Shown: positions 21,500 to 33,857 of the stretch, one piece after another
How the letters are laid out: each line of letters opens with the position of its first letter
Position numbering within the stretch: position 1 is the stretch's first letter
Source: Monoplex corrugatus
Taxonomy: Eukaryota > Mollusca > Gastropoda > Littorinimorpha > Ranellidae
NCBI GenBank assembly: GCA_030674185.1
Contig: JAPXFY010000013.1
Span: forward strand, 51,778,067 to 51,842,066
Direction of reading: 5' to 3'
DNA length: 64,000 bases
Notes under the pieces: generated by a model
The model's database searches: none
The model's input: the letters and a program-made list of their open reading frames with translations, nothing else
Told to the model about the DNA's origin: nothing
Program-made: the position numbers and the translations under genes

Positions 21500-22985
21500 A
21501 ATAGACCGTGATTGGTTTTTCAGTTTTCAGAGAGACTCATTCCTTGAAGTAACTTGTGCATTATTACTAGTGTCAAATTTAACTGTAAAGTTTTATAAAA
21601 TAGGCAGTGGCTGGTTTTCCGTTTTCAGAGAGACATTATTGTTAAGTAAGTTGCGCATTAGTGTACAAATAACTTCAAAGTGTTATTAAGTAGGCAGTGA
21701 TTGGTTTTCCATTTTCAGAGAGATGTATTCTTTGTTCAGTAATTGCACATTAGTGTACAAATTTAACTTTAAAGTGTTATTAAGTAGGCAGTGATTGGTT
21801 TTTCAGTTTTCAGACAGATGCATACCTTGAAGTAAGTTGCACACAAATTTGAAGTGTTATTAAATAGGCAGTGATTGGTTTCCAGTTTTCAGAGAGACAC
21901 ATTCCTTGAAGTAAGGTCTGCATTAGTGTACCAATTTAACTTTAAAGTTTTATCAAATAAGCTGTGGCTGGTTTTTCAGTTTTCAGAGAATGCATTCCTT
22001 GAAGTAAGTTGCACATTAGCGTACAAGTTTAACTGTAACGTTTGATAAAATAGGCAGTAGTTGGCTTTCTGTTTTCAGAGACACATTCCTTGAAGTACTT
22101 GTGCATTAGTGTACAAATCTGAAGCGTTATTAAATAGGCAGTGATTGATTTTCAATTTTCAGTGAGACACATTCCTTGAAGTAATTTGCACATTAGTGTA
22201 CAAATTTAACTTTAAAGTGTTATTGAATAGGCAGTGACTGGTTTTCCGTTTTCAGAGAGACTCATTCATTAAAGTAACTTATACATTAGTGTACAAATTT
22301 AACTTTAAAGTGTTATTGAATAGGCAGGACTGGTTTTCAGTTTTCAGAGAGACTCATTCCTTGAAGTAAGTTGCGCATTGGTGTACAAAAAATTAACTTT
22401 AAATTGTTATTAGATAGGCAATGATTGGTTTTCCTTTTTAGAGAGATGTATTTCTTGAAGTAACCTGCATATAAGTGTACGGATTTAACTTTAAAGTGTA
22501 ATAGACAGTAGGTTGGTTTTCAGGGAGACACATTCCTTGAGGTAATTTGCGCGTTAGTGTACAAATTTGACTTTGAAGTGTTATTAAATAGGCAGTGGTT
22601 GGTTTTCAGAGAGATGCTTTCCTTGAGATAATTTGCATATTTGTGTACGAAATTTAACTTTAAAGTGTTATAAGATAGGCAGTGACTGGTTTTTCATTTT
22701 CAGAGACACATTCCTTGAATTAAATGTGCATTAGTCAGTTGAACTTTAAAGTGTTATGAAATAGGCAGTGATTGGTTTTCCGTTTTCAGATAGACGCGTT
22801 CTTTCAAGTAACTTGCACATTAGTGTACACATTTAAATTTAAAGTGTTATGAAATAGGCAGTGGTTGGTTTTCTGTTATCAGAAATGTATTTGTGGAAGT
22901 AAATTGCACTTTATGGTACACATTTAACTTTAAAATGTTATTAACTAGGCAGTTATTGGTTTTCAGTTTTCAGAGAGATGCTTTC
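21500..22985 (+). repeat. 90-bp tandem array (about 16 units) with splice-like signals
   Basis: Units begin near 21603, 21693, 21785, 21868, 21959, 22053, 22135, 22229, 22323, 22417, 22505, 22591, 22677, 22766, 22857 and 22949. The consensus has AGGCAGTGATTGGTTTTCAG, TTTTCAGAGAGACACATTCC, TTGAAGTAAGTTGCACATTA and GTGTACAAATTTAACTTTAA. Many units thus contain an acceptor-like TTTTCAG, 18 nt, then a donor-like GAA|GTAAGT, in the same orientation as the candidate gene and ending about 80 bp before its second exon. Confidence 0.9.
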
Positions 22986-23066
22986 TTTGAAATGACTTGT
23001 TTCTTAACCATTTGTGATCGAGACCATTTGTTTTAGAACTGACAATTGTGTTTTTTCCTGTTTCAG

Positions 23067-23160
23067 ACAGAGGATTCGACCTGAAGAGTGATGGTAGACT
23101 GGCTTCATTGATGGATGCCACACAGATGAGTAACAAAAATATAGAAATGATAAAAGAAAA
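23067..23160 (+). CDS. Candidate host gene, second coding exon
   Basis: A strong acceptor (TTTTTTCCTGTTTCAG) precedes 94 nt of open sequence ending at the donor AAAA|GTATGT. With one base from the exon at 17609-17681 the reading is DRGFDLKSDGRLASLMDATQ, then MSNKNIEMIKEK, finishing with two bases of the next codon. The residue mix (D, K, E, S, N balanced) looks coding and differs from the surrounding repeats. The phase fits the upstream exon exactly. I do not recognise the family. A following exon is uncertain: joining to 42142 gives eight residues and a stop, and joining to the acceptor at 41264 gives an immediate stop. Confidence 0.5.
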
Positions 23161-23499
23161 GTATGTATAAACATCAAAAAACAAAAATGCTGTGTTTTGT
23201 CTTGTTGGTTCTTATATGCAGTGTGTCATGTATTTGTTCATTCTTTATTGAATTAAAGCTTTTTGGTAGGCTATTTTTTTTACAATTTAATAATGATACT
23301 TGAGCTAATAGAGTGAGATTAAATTCAGGAAGTAATTACTGGATTATGTGCTTGACAGTTTGCCCTTATTATCCAGGTTCAGGTTTTGAAGGAATCCTTG
23401 GATTTCCTGTGATATATTTTTTCCTGCCCCATTTTCACTTCGCTGCCTGGATGGTGCAGAAGCTGGGGTAGTTTTTTTTTTAATTATGTGATGATGATG
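23161..23499. other. Candidate intron sequence, no feature seen
   Basis: AT-rich sequence with no recognised repeat and a GATGATGATG stretch at its right edge. Confidence 0.4.
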
Positions 23500-23850
23500 A
23501 TGTTCATGAGGATGATAATCACGATGCTATGAAGTTCCATCTGGGATTGAGACTACGTACAGGGCTGTACGGTACACTTACTGTCATAATATGTCTTGGC
23601 ATCAACCAGGCCTGAGAGATACAGGCACCTGCAATGCTGGTCAGAAGATTTGAGCAACACCATGAATGACACATCTGTGAAATAGATGAGACTTGACTCT
23701 GTGGTTCCACTTCCAGTCTTCCAATGAGCCCATTGTACACCCAATTCTGGGTAGGAGCCGGTTAGAGCTGATAAATCCGCAATTTTTTTTAAAGGACTTG
23801 TGGGGACTCGAACCCACAAATTCCAGTCAGTAGTCTGTGCATTAACCATT
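23500..23850 (-). repeat. tRNA-derived SINE (family R8)
   Basis: On the minus strand a decayed A-box area precedes GGGTTCGAGTCCCC, a near-perfect B box, followed by a tRNA-unrelated body that ends in CATCATCATCATC repeats. The tRNA fold is not intact. Confidence 0.65.
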
Positions 23851-23949
23851 TTTTTCTGTAATAATATTCATAAAGCTGCTTTAGGGGTTGCATGTGTTTT
23901 CACTGATGATATGCAGATTTCTGCATTTAGGGGATGAGTATATGCCTTT

Positions 23950-24195
23950 TTAATTTTTTTTTAATAATAATTGGATTTTTGCACAAAGTGGATAGGTACA
24001 TATATTTTTTGTGAAAATACATTCCCCCCTCCTCATAAAATGGCCTACAAATTTTGCCTGTCTTTTCCTAATCTTCCCTATGAATGATCTTCTTGTGTCT
24101 GCCTCCATCAAGACTGTCTCATTTGTTTTCTTTGCTGTCCATGGAACACTGAACATTCTTCTTAGAAACCACATCTCGGCTGCCTCAATCTTGTT
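23950..24195 (-). pseudogene. LINE C-terminal fragment, second tandem copy
   Basis: The minus strand reads EMWFLRRMFSVPWTAKKTNE, then TRRSFIGKIRKRQAKFVGHF and MRRGE. It repeats the C-terminal part of the LINE immediately to its right, so the ORF2 end is present twice in tandem. It ends before the usual GKR-rich tail. Confidence 0.7.
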
Positions 24196-24199
24196 CTAG

Positions 24200-25191
24200 C
24201 TTTGCTTGTTGACTGTCCACGCCTACTTATTCTTTTTCCCTTCAGCTTTCCTGTTACTAGGTGCTCTAGTTTCTTGTGCCTCTTAAAATGCCCTTTATAT
24301 GTTTTTGTCTTGTCCTAGTCTTTTTCATGAATGTTCTTTTTGTGCTTGCCTCTTTCAGGACTGTCTCGTTCGTTTTCTTTGCTGTCCATGGAACTCTTAA
24401 CATTCTTCTTAGAAACTGCATTTCAGCTGTCTCAATCTTGTTCTGACTTTCCAAGAACACTGAAGAACTCTCTTCCTGATGTTAAGTGAAGGCATTTGTT
24501 GGTAAGAACGCGTTTCATCATCTTGAATGTTGTTTTAGCTTGGCCGATTCTACTGGCTATTTCTGGTGTGCATCTGCCATCTGGTGAAATGAGTGTTCCT
24601 AGATATGTAAACTTATCAACCTGTCTCAGTGTTGTGCCGTGTGTGTGTGTGTTTTTGTTTTGTTTTGTTTTTGCATGAGGGGTTTTCCTGTTTTTTACTA
24701 ATTATCATGACTTCAGTCTTCTTGGTATTTAGCTCCAGCCCTTTATTTCTGCTTTCTATTTCTATTGCACTGGCAAGATTTTGTAGGTCTTTTTCATTTT
24801 CTGCGGTAAGGATAGTGTCATCTGCATAATGAAGATTGTTTAGCATTTTTCCTCCAACCTTTATCCTGGGACATTCTAGGTTTTTGATGATGGTTTTGCT
24901 GTAAAGTGAAAACAAATCTGGTGACATACCACATCCCTGCCTAACCCTTCTTTTGATATTTTGGAAAGAGCTTATATATCATTTTCTAGTGTCAGTGCTG
25001 CTGTTTGTTCCCAATATATATCCCTTATCATTCTTAGGTCTTTCCCATTAGCATTGAGCCTTTCTATTGGGTTGATCAGTTCTTCATGTCTTATCTGACC
25101 AAAAGCCTGAATATAATCAAAACTTAAAATAAATCCTTTTTCAATTCAGTTGATCTTTTTATGAGAGTTCTTAAGATGTAAATGACACTAA
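24200..25191 (-). pseudogene. LINE ORF2, RT catalytic core to C-terminus (family L1a)
   Basis: On the minus strand the order is DYIQAFGQIRHEELI (the K-A-F-D block with D to Q change), WEQTAALTLEN, then SPDLFSLYSKTIIKNLE, LHYADDTILTAENEKDL (catalytic Y-A-D-D), KKTEVMIISKK, and EMQFLRRMLRVPWTAKKTNE. This is the standard RT order of the CR1/RTE-like endonuclease-reverse transcriptases common in invertebrates. Stops and frameshifts are frequent, for example near 24610 and 24940. The N-terminal RT portion continues at 26828-27261 on the far side of Tc1 copy A. Confidence 0.8.
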
Positions 25192-25193
25192 TA

Positions 25194-26825
25194 AGCTACG
25201 CACAAAAAGTTAAGGATCACTATGAGAAAACAGGTGCGTAATAAACTCAGTTCGCTACTGTTATTTATTTCTCAGTCCAGCCAAATTGTTATGAATTCTT
25301 GTTCAGCTGTAAGTGGGCGATGTTGTGTTAGTGCGAAAATTGCACGGGATTCTCTACTACTGAGCTTGGCCGCAAACGGAAAAGCGGAAACTTGCGAAAA
25401 AGGACCTTGTTTTGGACCGTTCTGCCTGAACACATTGCACAAGCCAGATGGAAAAACCATTATGCACGTGCAAGCACTGCTGTTTATGTGTGAGATGCTA
25501 TCTCTTGCTTGGCTTTATAAGAAGACATTCCACCAGTGTACGGCCTGATCTGACAATGCCTCCACGACGAAAATTGAGCGAGTTGGAGAGGGGATGAGCT
25601 GTTGCATGGTTCCAAGATGGTGTTCCCAAGCGAGAAGTGGCCAGGCGACTTCAGGTGTCCATCTCGGTCATTGTCAGACTGATTCAATGCTTCACAGCCA
25701 CTGGGAGGGTCCATGAAAGACGCAGATCTGGTCGACCGAAGAAGACAAACCCACGTGAAGATCGTCTCATTGAACGACAAGCCCTGCAGACAAGAACAGC
25801 CTCTTCCAGCATCATTCGAAGGCAGCTGAGGGTGGCTACTAACATCAACATCAGCCAGCAGACCATACGGAACCGCCTTCATGGGTTTAACCTCCGTTCT
25901 CGTCGCCCAGCTGTACAGCCACGCTTAACTCCAGCCCATAGGGCAGCACGCCGCGCCTTCTGCAGACGTCACGTGAGGTGGACACGTCAGCAATGGTCCC
26001 AGGTCCTGTTCAGTGATGAATCACGCTTCATCATGAACCACAACGACGGCCGACTGAGGGTCTGGAGGCGCCCAGGGCAACGCTTTATTGACACCACTGT
26101 CCAAGAAAAGGTGGCCTTTGGTGGAGGTTCTGTAATGGTCTGGGGGGCCTTCAGCCTTCACCACAGAACACCCTTGTATCATGTACAGGGTAACCTGACT
26201 GGCCTCCGATACCGGGATGAGATCCTTCGACCGCTGGCTGTGCCTACACTGCAGCAGATGGGACCGACGGCTGTCTACCAGGATGACAACGCTCGCCCCC
26301 ACAGGGCAAGGGTGGTCAACGACTTCCTGCAGCAGTCTGGAGTCAACAGAATGGAGTGGCCAGCATGCAGTCCCGATCTGAACCCGATTGAGAACCTCTG
26401 GGATGAGCTGGATCACAAAGTGAGGAGCAACCACCCCCTCCCAGGGATGCCCAACACCTCTACCAGATGCTGCAGGCTGAGTGGCAGGCGCTTCCACAGA
26501 GGATCTTCACCAACCTGGTCAACTCGATGAGGACTCGCTGCGTCGAGTGCCAGAATAGCCATGGCGGTTACACGCATTACTGAATTTTTGGGAGCATCAG
26601 AATGCCCTGTCTTGTGATTTCAATGACTTTGGGAAATCAAATTTCGATACGTACCCACTTTGATCAAATGTACACACCAAACGATTGCTCGAAATTGAAG
26701 GCAATTGTGTATCGTTATCACTAAAGCATGGAATTAAATGTTTGCCAAACTTCAACGCATTGGCTTTCTTATTTTGAAAGTTATGAATTTTTGTGCAAGT
26801 GATCCTTAACTTTTTGTGCGTAGTG
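25194..26825 (+). mobile_element. Tc1-family transposon copy A
   Basis: The element is 1632 bp, flanked by TA at 25192-25193 and 26826-26827, the expected target duplication. The two inverted ends share 26 bp starting CTACGCACAAAAAGTTAAGG. They differ at the tips: AG before this core at the 5' end and CA at the 3' end. It sits in the RT frame of an antisense LINE. Removing the element and one TA restores the LINE reading from CGFVAGK to YILRTLIKRS. Confidence 0.95.
25556..26530 (+). pseudogene. Tc1 transposase, nonsense and frameshift (copy A)
   Basis: The frame opens MPPRRKLSELERG and hits TGA at codon 14, where the related copies have CGA (Arg), a typical CpG decay. Downstream the frame stays open with the N-terminal helix-turn-helix (VPKREVARRLQVSISVIV), the GRPKK link, FSDESRF (first Asp), YQDDNARPH (second Asp) and DLNPIENLWDEL (Glu), a DD34E triad. 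A one-base loss near 26440 (CACCCCCTCCC against CACCTCCCTCCC) shifts the last 50 residues. It cannot make full-length transposase but is only lightly damaged. Confidence 0.92.
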
Positions 26826-26827
26826 TA

Positions 26828-27261
26828 GTTCATTTTCCTGCAACGAATCCACATTGTTCTTCTGCTGTTTCTGTTTTGATTTTGTTCCTTGTTCTCATAA
26901 TGATTATTCTTAATAGAACCTTTGTCGCATGGCTTATCAAGCTGATTGTATGATGGAGTTCACATTCTATAGGCCCTGCTTTATTTGGAAGCACAGTGAA
27001 AATTGATTTTGACATATCATTAGGGATTTTTCTGGTGTCATAAATTTCATTCTTAGGATGTATTTGGCGTAAATAATTCCTCTCCCTTAAGTAAATCCGT
27101 ATTGTTCTTCTGCTTTTTCTGTTTTGATTCTGTTTCTTGTACCCATCATGAATATTCTTAATAGGATCTTTGTGGCATGACTCATCAGATTTCAGATTGC
27201 TAACATAGAATTTTGGAATTAAGCAGGAAAAATGTGTTGTAAATGGAGACCTCTTAACCAT
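26828..27261 (-). pseudogene. LINE ORF2, RT N-terminal part (family L1a)
   Basis: The minus strand gives IPNDMSKSIFTVLPNKAGPI, then ECELHHTISLISHATKVLLR, IIIMRTRNKIKTETAEEQCG and FVAGK. These match RT blocks before the catalytic Asp (fingers: P-K-x-x-x-x-x-E-C-x-x-H-R-x-I-S-L, then E-x-Q-x-G-F). A segment of about 95 bp is repeated at 26850-26945 and 27102-27195 (TTGTTCTTCTGCT to TTCTTAATAG). It is the same element as 24200-25191, split by Tc1 copy A. Confidence 0.8.
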
Positions 27262-27840
27262 ATCATAAAAAATGTATTCATTTCTAAAAGTAAAGAGTTT
27301 GAAACATTAAAACCTTATAAATATATAAAAGTAGGGAACGGTATGATGAAGAAGCCTGACATTCTATTTGCACTCGTAGAACATGTAAGTCTGTTAAACT
27401 TTTGCTGTTGATTAAAATTCTGATGACCGAGATTTTTCCCTTTGAAGTCATGAAACTGAAATTAGATATAGTGAATTGAAACAGGTGTGGTTTGTAAAGC
27501 ATTGTTTTGGGTGTGATGATTTCATGTTATGTATTACAGTAACAACATACTACAGAAGAATAAAGGCACCAAGAGTAAACTGTTGACTAAATTGACCTTT
27601 GCAGTGATGTCACATGATGATGATTGTAGAATATGCTGGATGAAAAAATGGAGGTGGTCTTTCGGAATTGATCCTTGTCATGTCAAAGACAGTCGGAGGA
27701 AAGCCTTCAATCAGAAAGGGAGAAAATTGTGCCATTTCCTCCCCCGCCCCCTTTTTCCCCCCCACCAGATGGAGAGGAATTTTGTTGGAGGATGTATTTG
27801 GAGATGGAAACAAAATTGATTCTGAGAAGAAAGCAGGCAA
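27262..27840. other. Spacer, no gene seen
   Basis: AT-rich, with a short C-rich patch near 27738-27764. No exon-like segment was recognised. Confidence 0.4.
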
Positions 27841-28053
27841 AATTGTGCATGTGTGTGTGTGTATGTGTGTGTGTTTCACTATTGGTATTCTGTGTAATTT
27901 TGTTTTGTTTTGTTTTGATAATGTAGTGTTTACAGAGAGAGTGGGTGGGTGTAGGTGTATGAGTGATTGTGTAAGCATTCTCTTTTGTTTTCTTTTTGTA
28001 TTTACTTGTTTGTTTTTGTTATGAATGTAAGAATTTTTCCCCAAAAATCTTAC

Positions 28054-28054
<1 letters not shown>

Positions 28055-28146
<92 letters not shown>
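28055..28146. repeat. (GT)n microsatellite, about 90 bp
   Basis: The longest pure GT run of the array. Further runs lie near 28196-28260, 30222-30268, 31642-31680, 31945-31990 and 33797-33854. Confidence 0.95.
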
Positions 28147-28148
<2 letters not shown>

Positions 28149-28195
28149 AAGAGGGTTGGGTAATTGGTGATAATGACAAATTGATGCTGAGATGA

Positions 28196-28261
<66 letters not shown>

Positions 28262-28363
28262 TGGTTGTGTGTGTGTGTATTTTTATTTTTATTTTTATTT
28301 TTTTTTGAGAGGGTGGGGTAATTGGTGATAATGACAAATTGAGATGAAAATGGGCGAGTGTGT

Positions 28364-28394
<31 letters not shown>

Positions 28395-28505
28395 AGAGAT
28401 GTGTTTGTGGTTGTGTGTGTGTTTTTTGTGTGTTTTGTTTTTGTTTTTGTTTTTTAAGAGTGGGTATTTTTTTTGGTATTTGTGTGTTTCGTTATTGATA
28501 TTAAA

Positions 28506-28551
<46 letters not shown>

Positions 28552-29498
28552 CTGTGAGTGTGACAGCCCTTCAGAAGCTGTGAGGGGCATATGTGTTGAT
28601 TTTCATACCAGTGTGATTCTGATGAACTTTGTGTTTAAGCTGAATGTGGGGGAGAGAGTCTGTATATCATTATTATTGATATTGTCGTTATCATGAGTAT
28701 ATTATTCTTGGTATGATGATGATGATGATGATCGATGATGATCAACATCATTTGTATCATTTCTTACTACCTTTCCTTCAGAGAGTTGAAACAAAGTGTG
28801 TGTGGGTAACTGGAGAGAGGTTGTATGATACCAAAAAAGGTTGATACCAAATTGAGACGATATATGCAAGTCTGAGACTGATCTCTGGAGACTGTGTGTC
28901 AAAGCATGTCTGTTTTCTTGGCTATTAGAGTATATATGGATGCATCTTTACATCTTGTATGTTCAGGGACAGCTGACAGAAAGCTGTGGACTGTATAAAG
29001 TTAGATCACACACCTGCCTTTGGCCAGTTTAACCCTTTGACCCTTTGGATATTTTTTTCTTTTTTCTTTTTATTGCACTGTACTCGCATTTGATTTCCTT
29101 TCCCTATCATAATTTTCATCTCATATGTATGTTTTTTTTCTTTCATATGAGTGTTTATATTGTATTTTTCTGGGGTCTCTGAGTTTATGGATGGATCTTT
29201 ACAGTCTTGTTTTTCTTCGTGAAATTCAGAACTTGACAGTAAATGGTTAACTCCAGTGGCATGTCTGTTTTTAAAAAAAAGCTGTTGATTGACTCATTGC
29301 TTTGATGACAGAATGGGCCCCTAGAAAAATATCTTGGCTATTGAAAGATGCAGTGTAACTGCTGGTGTCAATATTGGATCAGCATAAAGATTTGATTGAC
29401 CAGATCAGATCCTGCTTGTGTGTACTTCAAAAATTGTGGGGGAAACATTGGATCCATGCTGAGAGTTTTCTTGTTTCAGCCATATAGGCGTTACTTAA

Positions 29499-29786
29499 TT
29501 TTATGACCATTGTTTTTGAGAAATTATAATAGGCACAATCTTATTATAATTTACACATATATCACGCCAAAACGAATATTATCCATCAAGGAATTTCACT
29601 TACTTTTTGTTAGGCCTGATCGGTTCAGCGAACCCTCGTCAGACTGGTGGGCAGTGCTGAACCGATCAGGCCTAACAAAAAGTAAGTGAAATTCCTTGAT
29701 GGATAAGATTCGTTTTGGCGTGATATATGTGTAAATTATAATAAGATTGTGCCTATTATAATTTCTCGAAAACAATGGTCATAAAA
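29499..29786. repeat. Near-perfect long inverted repeat (131-bp arms, 26-nt loop)
   Basis: Arms 29499-29629 and 29656-29786 are reverse complements with about two mismatches. The outer ends read TTTTATGACCATTG and CAATGGTCATAAAA. The inner ends read CCTGATCGGTTCAGC and GCTGAACCGATCAGG. The loop is 29630-29655. The near identity means recent origin. It could be a foldback transposon, or a snap-back duplication made during replication. It has no coding capacity. Confidence 0.95.
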
Positions 29787-29934
29787 CATTGGAGATTTTA
29801 TTGGCCAGACTAGATCTGCTTGTGTTTACTGTAAAAAGTTAAGGGGGTGCATTTTGTGCTGATGTCAAAGTGAAGATTTTTTTTTTTTTGAAGATTGATC
29901 ATTTGACCATGTCTTTAGTATTGTGTGTGACTGC

Positions 29935-30042
<108 letters not shown>

Positions 30043-30220
30043 GGGTTTTTTTTTGTCCTTTTTTTTTTTAGGGCAGGTGGGTGGGTATTGTTTGGTATTT
30101 GTGTGAGTGTTTTGTTATTGATGTTTAAGTGCGTGTGTGCCTGTGGTTGTGTGTGTGATTGTGTGTGTTCCCCCGTGGGATGCCAGGGCTCTTTCAGTAT
30201 AAATAGTATCCCCAACTTCC

Positions 30221-30272
<52 letters not shown>

Positions 30273-31638
30273 CTGTGGTCATGACAGCCCTTCAGAAGCT
30301 GTGAGGGGTATATGTGTTAATTTTCATGTCAGTGTGATTCTGGTGGACTTTTTGTTAAGCTGATTGTGGGGGAGAGAGTCTGTACATCATTATTAATGAA
30401 ATGATACAAATAATGATGGTGATGATGATGATCATCATCATTATTTGTATCATTTCTTCCCATCTTTTCCTCGGAGTTGAAACAGTTGAAACAGTGTGGG
30501 TAAATGGAGAGAGGTTAATACGGTAGCAAAAAAGGTTGATACCAAATGTGCGCGAATGCATCGACATGTGTGTTTTTTTCTGATATGGCTCTATGCAGTC
30601 AGCTGGGTTTTAGACAAAAACTAATAATAATAAAAAAAAAAATGTGTGTGTGGTTTTTGTTTTTTTGTATTTTGTTTTTGTTTGTTTTTGTTTTTTTGAG
30701 GGCAGGTATTGTTTGGTTTTTGCGTGGATGTTTTGTTATTGATATTAAAGCTGTGTGTGTGTGTGTGTCCGCGCGCGCGCGCGTATGTGTGAAGATCGAT
30801 TATTTGACCATTTCTTTAATGTGCGTGTATGTGAGTGAGTATTGTATGTGTGTTTATGTATACATGTATGTGTGTGGGTATGTGTTTGATCATCTTTTTT
30901 CGTGTGTGTTTGTGTGTTCAGGAGTGTGTGTGTGTGTGTGTAATGTGGTTGTGTGTGGGTGTTTTTTTTTCAGTGTTTGTGTGTGTTTGGAAGTGTATGT
31001 GTTTGTGTGTGCGTTTTTGCTGTTTTTTTGTTTTTTTTCTTTAAGTCGTTGTGTGTGTATGTGCATTGTGTTTCCTGTGAGTGTGACAGCCCTTCAGAAG
31101 CTGTATGTGTTGATTTTCAGATCCGTGTTATTCTGGTGGACTTTGTTTTAAGCTGATTATGGGGGAGAGAGTCTGTACATCATTATTATTGATATGATCA
31201 TTACCATGAGTATATTATTCTCATTGGGATGATGATAATGATGATGATGGTGATGATCATCATCATTTGTATCATTTCTTACCATCTTTTCCTCAGAGAG
31301 TTGAAATAGAGAGAGGTTAATACCAAAGTAGGTTGATTCCAGATGTGCACGAATGCATTGACATGTGTACTTACTTTTTTATGCTTTTTGTTTCTTGTTT
31401 TGCTGTTGAAATTTTGTAAATGCTTTGAAACGTTTATAGCCCTGGTATGGCTTTACCCAGTCGGCTGTTTTTTTTAAACAAAAATAGTAAAAACAAAACA
31501 ATTTTGTGTGTGTATGAGTTTTTGTTGATTTTAGGGCAGGTATTGTTACGTATAAATTTGCGTGGGGTGTTGTGTTATTGATATTAAAGTGTATTTGTGT
31601 GTGTGTGCACGCGCGCGCGTGTGTGAAGACCATCTCTT

Positions 31639-31683
<45 letters not shown>

Positions 31684-31941
31684 TGTGTGTGTGTCTGTGT
31701 GTGTGTGTCTGTGTGTGTGTCTGTGTGTGTGTCTGTGTGTGTCTGTGTATACATATATGCATGTGGGTATGTGTTTGACCATCTTTCATGTGTGTATGTA
31801 TGTGCGTGTATGTGTGTGTGCGTTCAAAAGTGTATGTGTAATAATGTGTGTGTGTGTTGTTTTTTTTTTTAGGGCGGGTATTTTTTTGGTAATTGTGTGT
31901 GTCTTGTTATTGATGTTAAAGTGTGTGTGTGCATGCGTGCG

Positions 31942-31992
<51 letters not shown>

Positions 31993-32628
31993 CCTGTGAG
32001 TGTGACAACCCTTCAGAAGCTGTGAGGGGTATATATGTTGATTTTCATATCAATGTGATTCTGGTGGACTTTGTGTTAAACTGATTGTTGGGGAGAGAGT
32101 CTGTACATCATTATTATTGATATGATCATTATCATGAGTATATTATTCTCATTGGTAGTGGTCAGCTGGGCTATAAGCAATATGAATGAAGTGAATTCTC
32201 ATTGGATGATGATGGTGAGATGATGATCATTTGTATCATTTCTTCCCTCTTTTCCTCAGAGAGTTGAAACAGAGTGTGCGTGGGTAACTGGAGAGGGTTA
32301 ATACCAAAAAGGTCGATACCAAATGTGCGCGAATGCATCGACATGTGTAGGCCTACTTACTTTTTTTTTTTTTTTTGTTTTACTGTTGAAGTTTTGTATT
32401 TGCTTTGAAATGCTTATAGCCCTGATATGGCTCTACGCAGTCGGCTGGGTTTAAACAAAAACAGTAAAAAAAAAAACAAAACTAGTGTGTGTGTGTGTTT
32501 TTTTTTTTTTTTTTTGAGGGCTGGTATTGCTTGGTATTTGCATGGGTGTTTTGTTATTGATATTAGTGTGTGTGTGTTTAGTATAATGTTGTGGTATTGT
32601 TTGACCATCTTTCATGTGTGTGTGTGTG

Positions 32629-32667
<39 letters not shown>

Positions 32668-32669
32668 TG

Positions 32670-32704
<35 letters not shown>

Positions 32705-32750
32705 GCATTCAGGAGGTATGTGTAATGTGGTTAGTGTGTGATGTTTTTGA

Positions 32751-32782
<32 letters not shown>

Positions 32783-33221
32783 ATGTATGTGTGGTGTTTT
32801 AAGGAGTGTATATGTTGTGGTTGTGTGTGTGTGTGTGTGTGTGTGTGGCTTGTGTGTGTGTGTGTTTTGAGGGCAGGTTTTTTTTTGATAATTGTGTGTC
32901 TTGTTATTTATATAAGTGTCTGTGTGTGTGTGCGCGCGTGCGCATTCAGGAGTGTATGTGTAATGTGGTTGTGTGTGTGTGTGTTTTAAAAAAATTATTG
33001 AGGGCAGGTATTTCTTGATAATGTGTGTCTTGTTATTGATGTAAGTGTGTGTGTGCGCGCGCGCGCATTCAGGATGTATGTGTATGTGGTGTGTGTGTGT
33101 GTTTTGGTGGGGTTTTTGTTTTTTTGAGGGCGGGTATTTTTTGATAATTGTGTGGTGTCTTGTTATTGATGTTAAAGAGAGAAAGAGAGAGAGAGTGTGT
33201 GTGTGTGTGTGGTGTGCGTGT

Positions 33222-33260
<39 letters not shown>

Positions 33261-33802
33261 CTTGTGAGTGTGACAGCCCTTCAGAAGCTGTGAGGGGTAT
33301 ATATGTTGATTTTCATATCAGTGTGATTCTGGTGGACTTTGTGTTAAGCTGATTGTGGGGGAGAGAGTCTGTACAACATTATTATTGATGTTGTCATTAT
33401 CATGAGCATATTATTCTCATTGGGATGATGATGATCATCATCACCATAACCATCACCATCATTTGTATGTGCTTGTGTGTGCTTTGAAACGCTTATAACC
33501 TGATATGGCTGTGCGCAGTCAGCTGGTTTTTAAACAAAAACTATATATTAAAAAAAAATTTGTGTGTGTGTGTTTTTTTAAAAAAATTTAAGGGGCAGGT
33601 ATTGTTTGGTATTTGCGTGGGTATTTTGTTGTTATTGATATTAAAGTGTGTGTGTGTGTGTGTGAAGATTGATTTCTTGACCATCTCTTTAGTGTGTGTG
33701 TGTGAGCGAGTGTTGTGTGTGTGTTTATGCATACATGTATGTGTGTGGGTAAACGTTCGACCATCTTTCGTGTGTGTGTGTGTGTGCAGGAGTGTATGTG
33801 TG

Positions 33803-33857
<55 letters not shown>

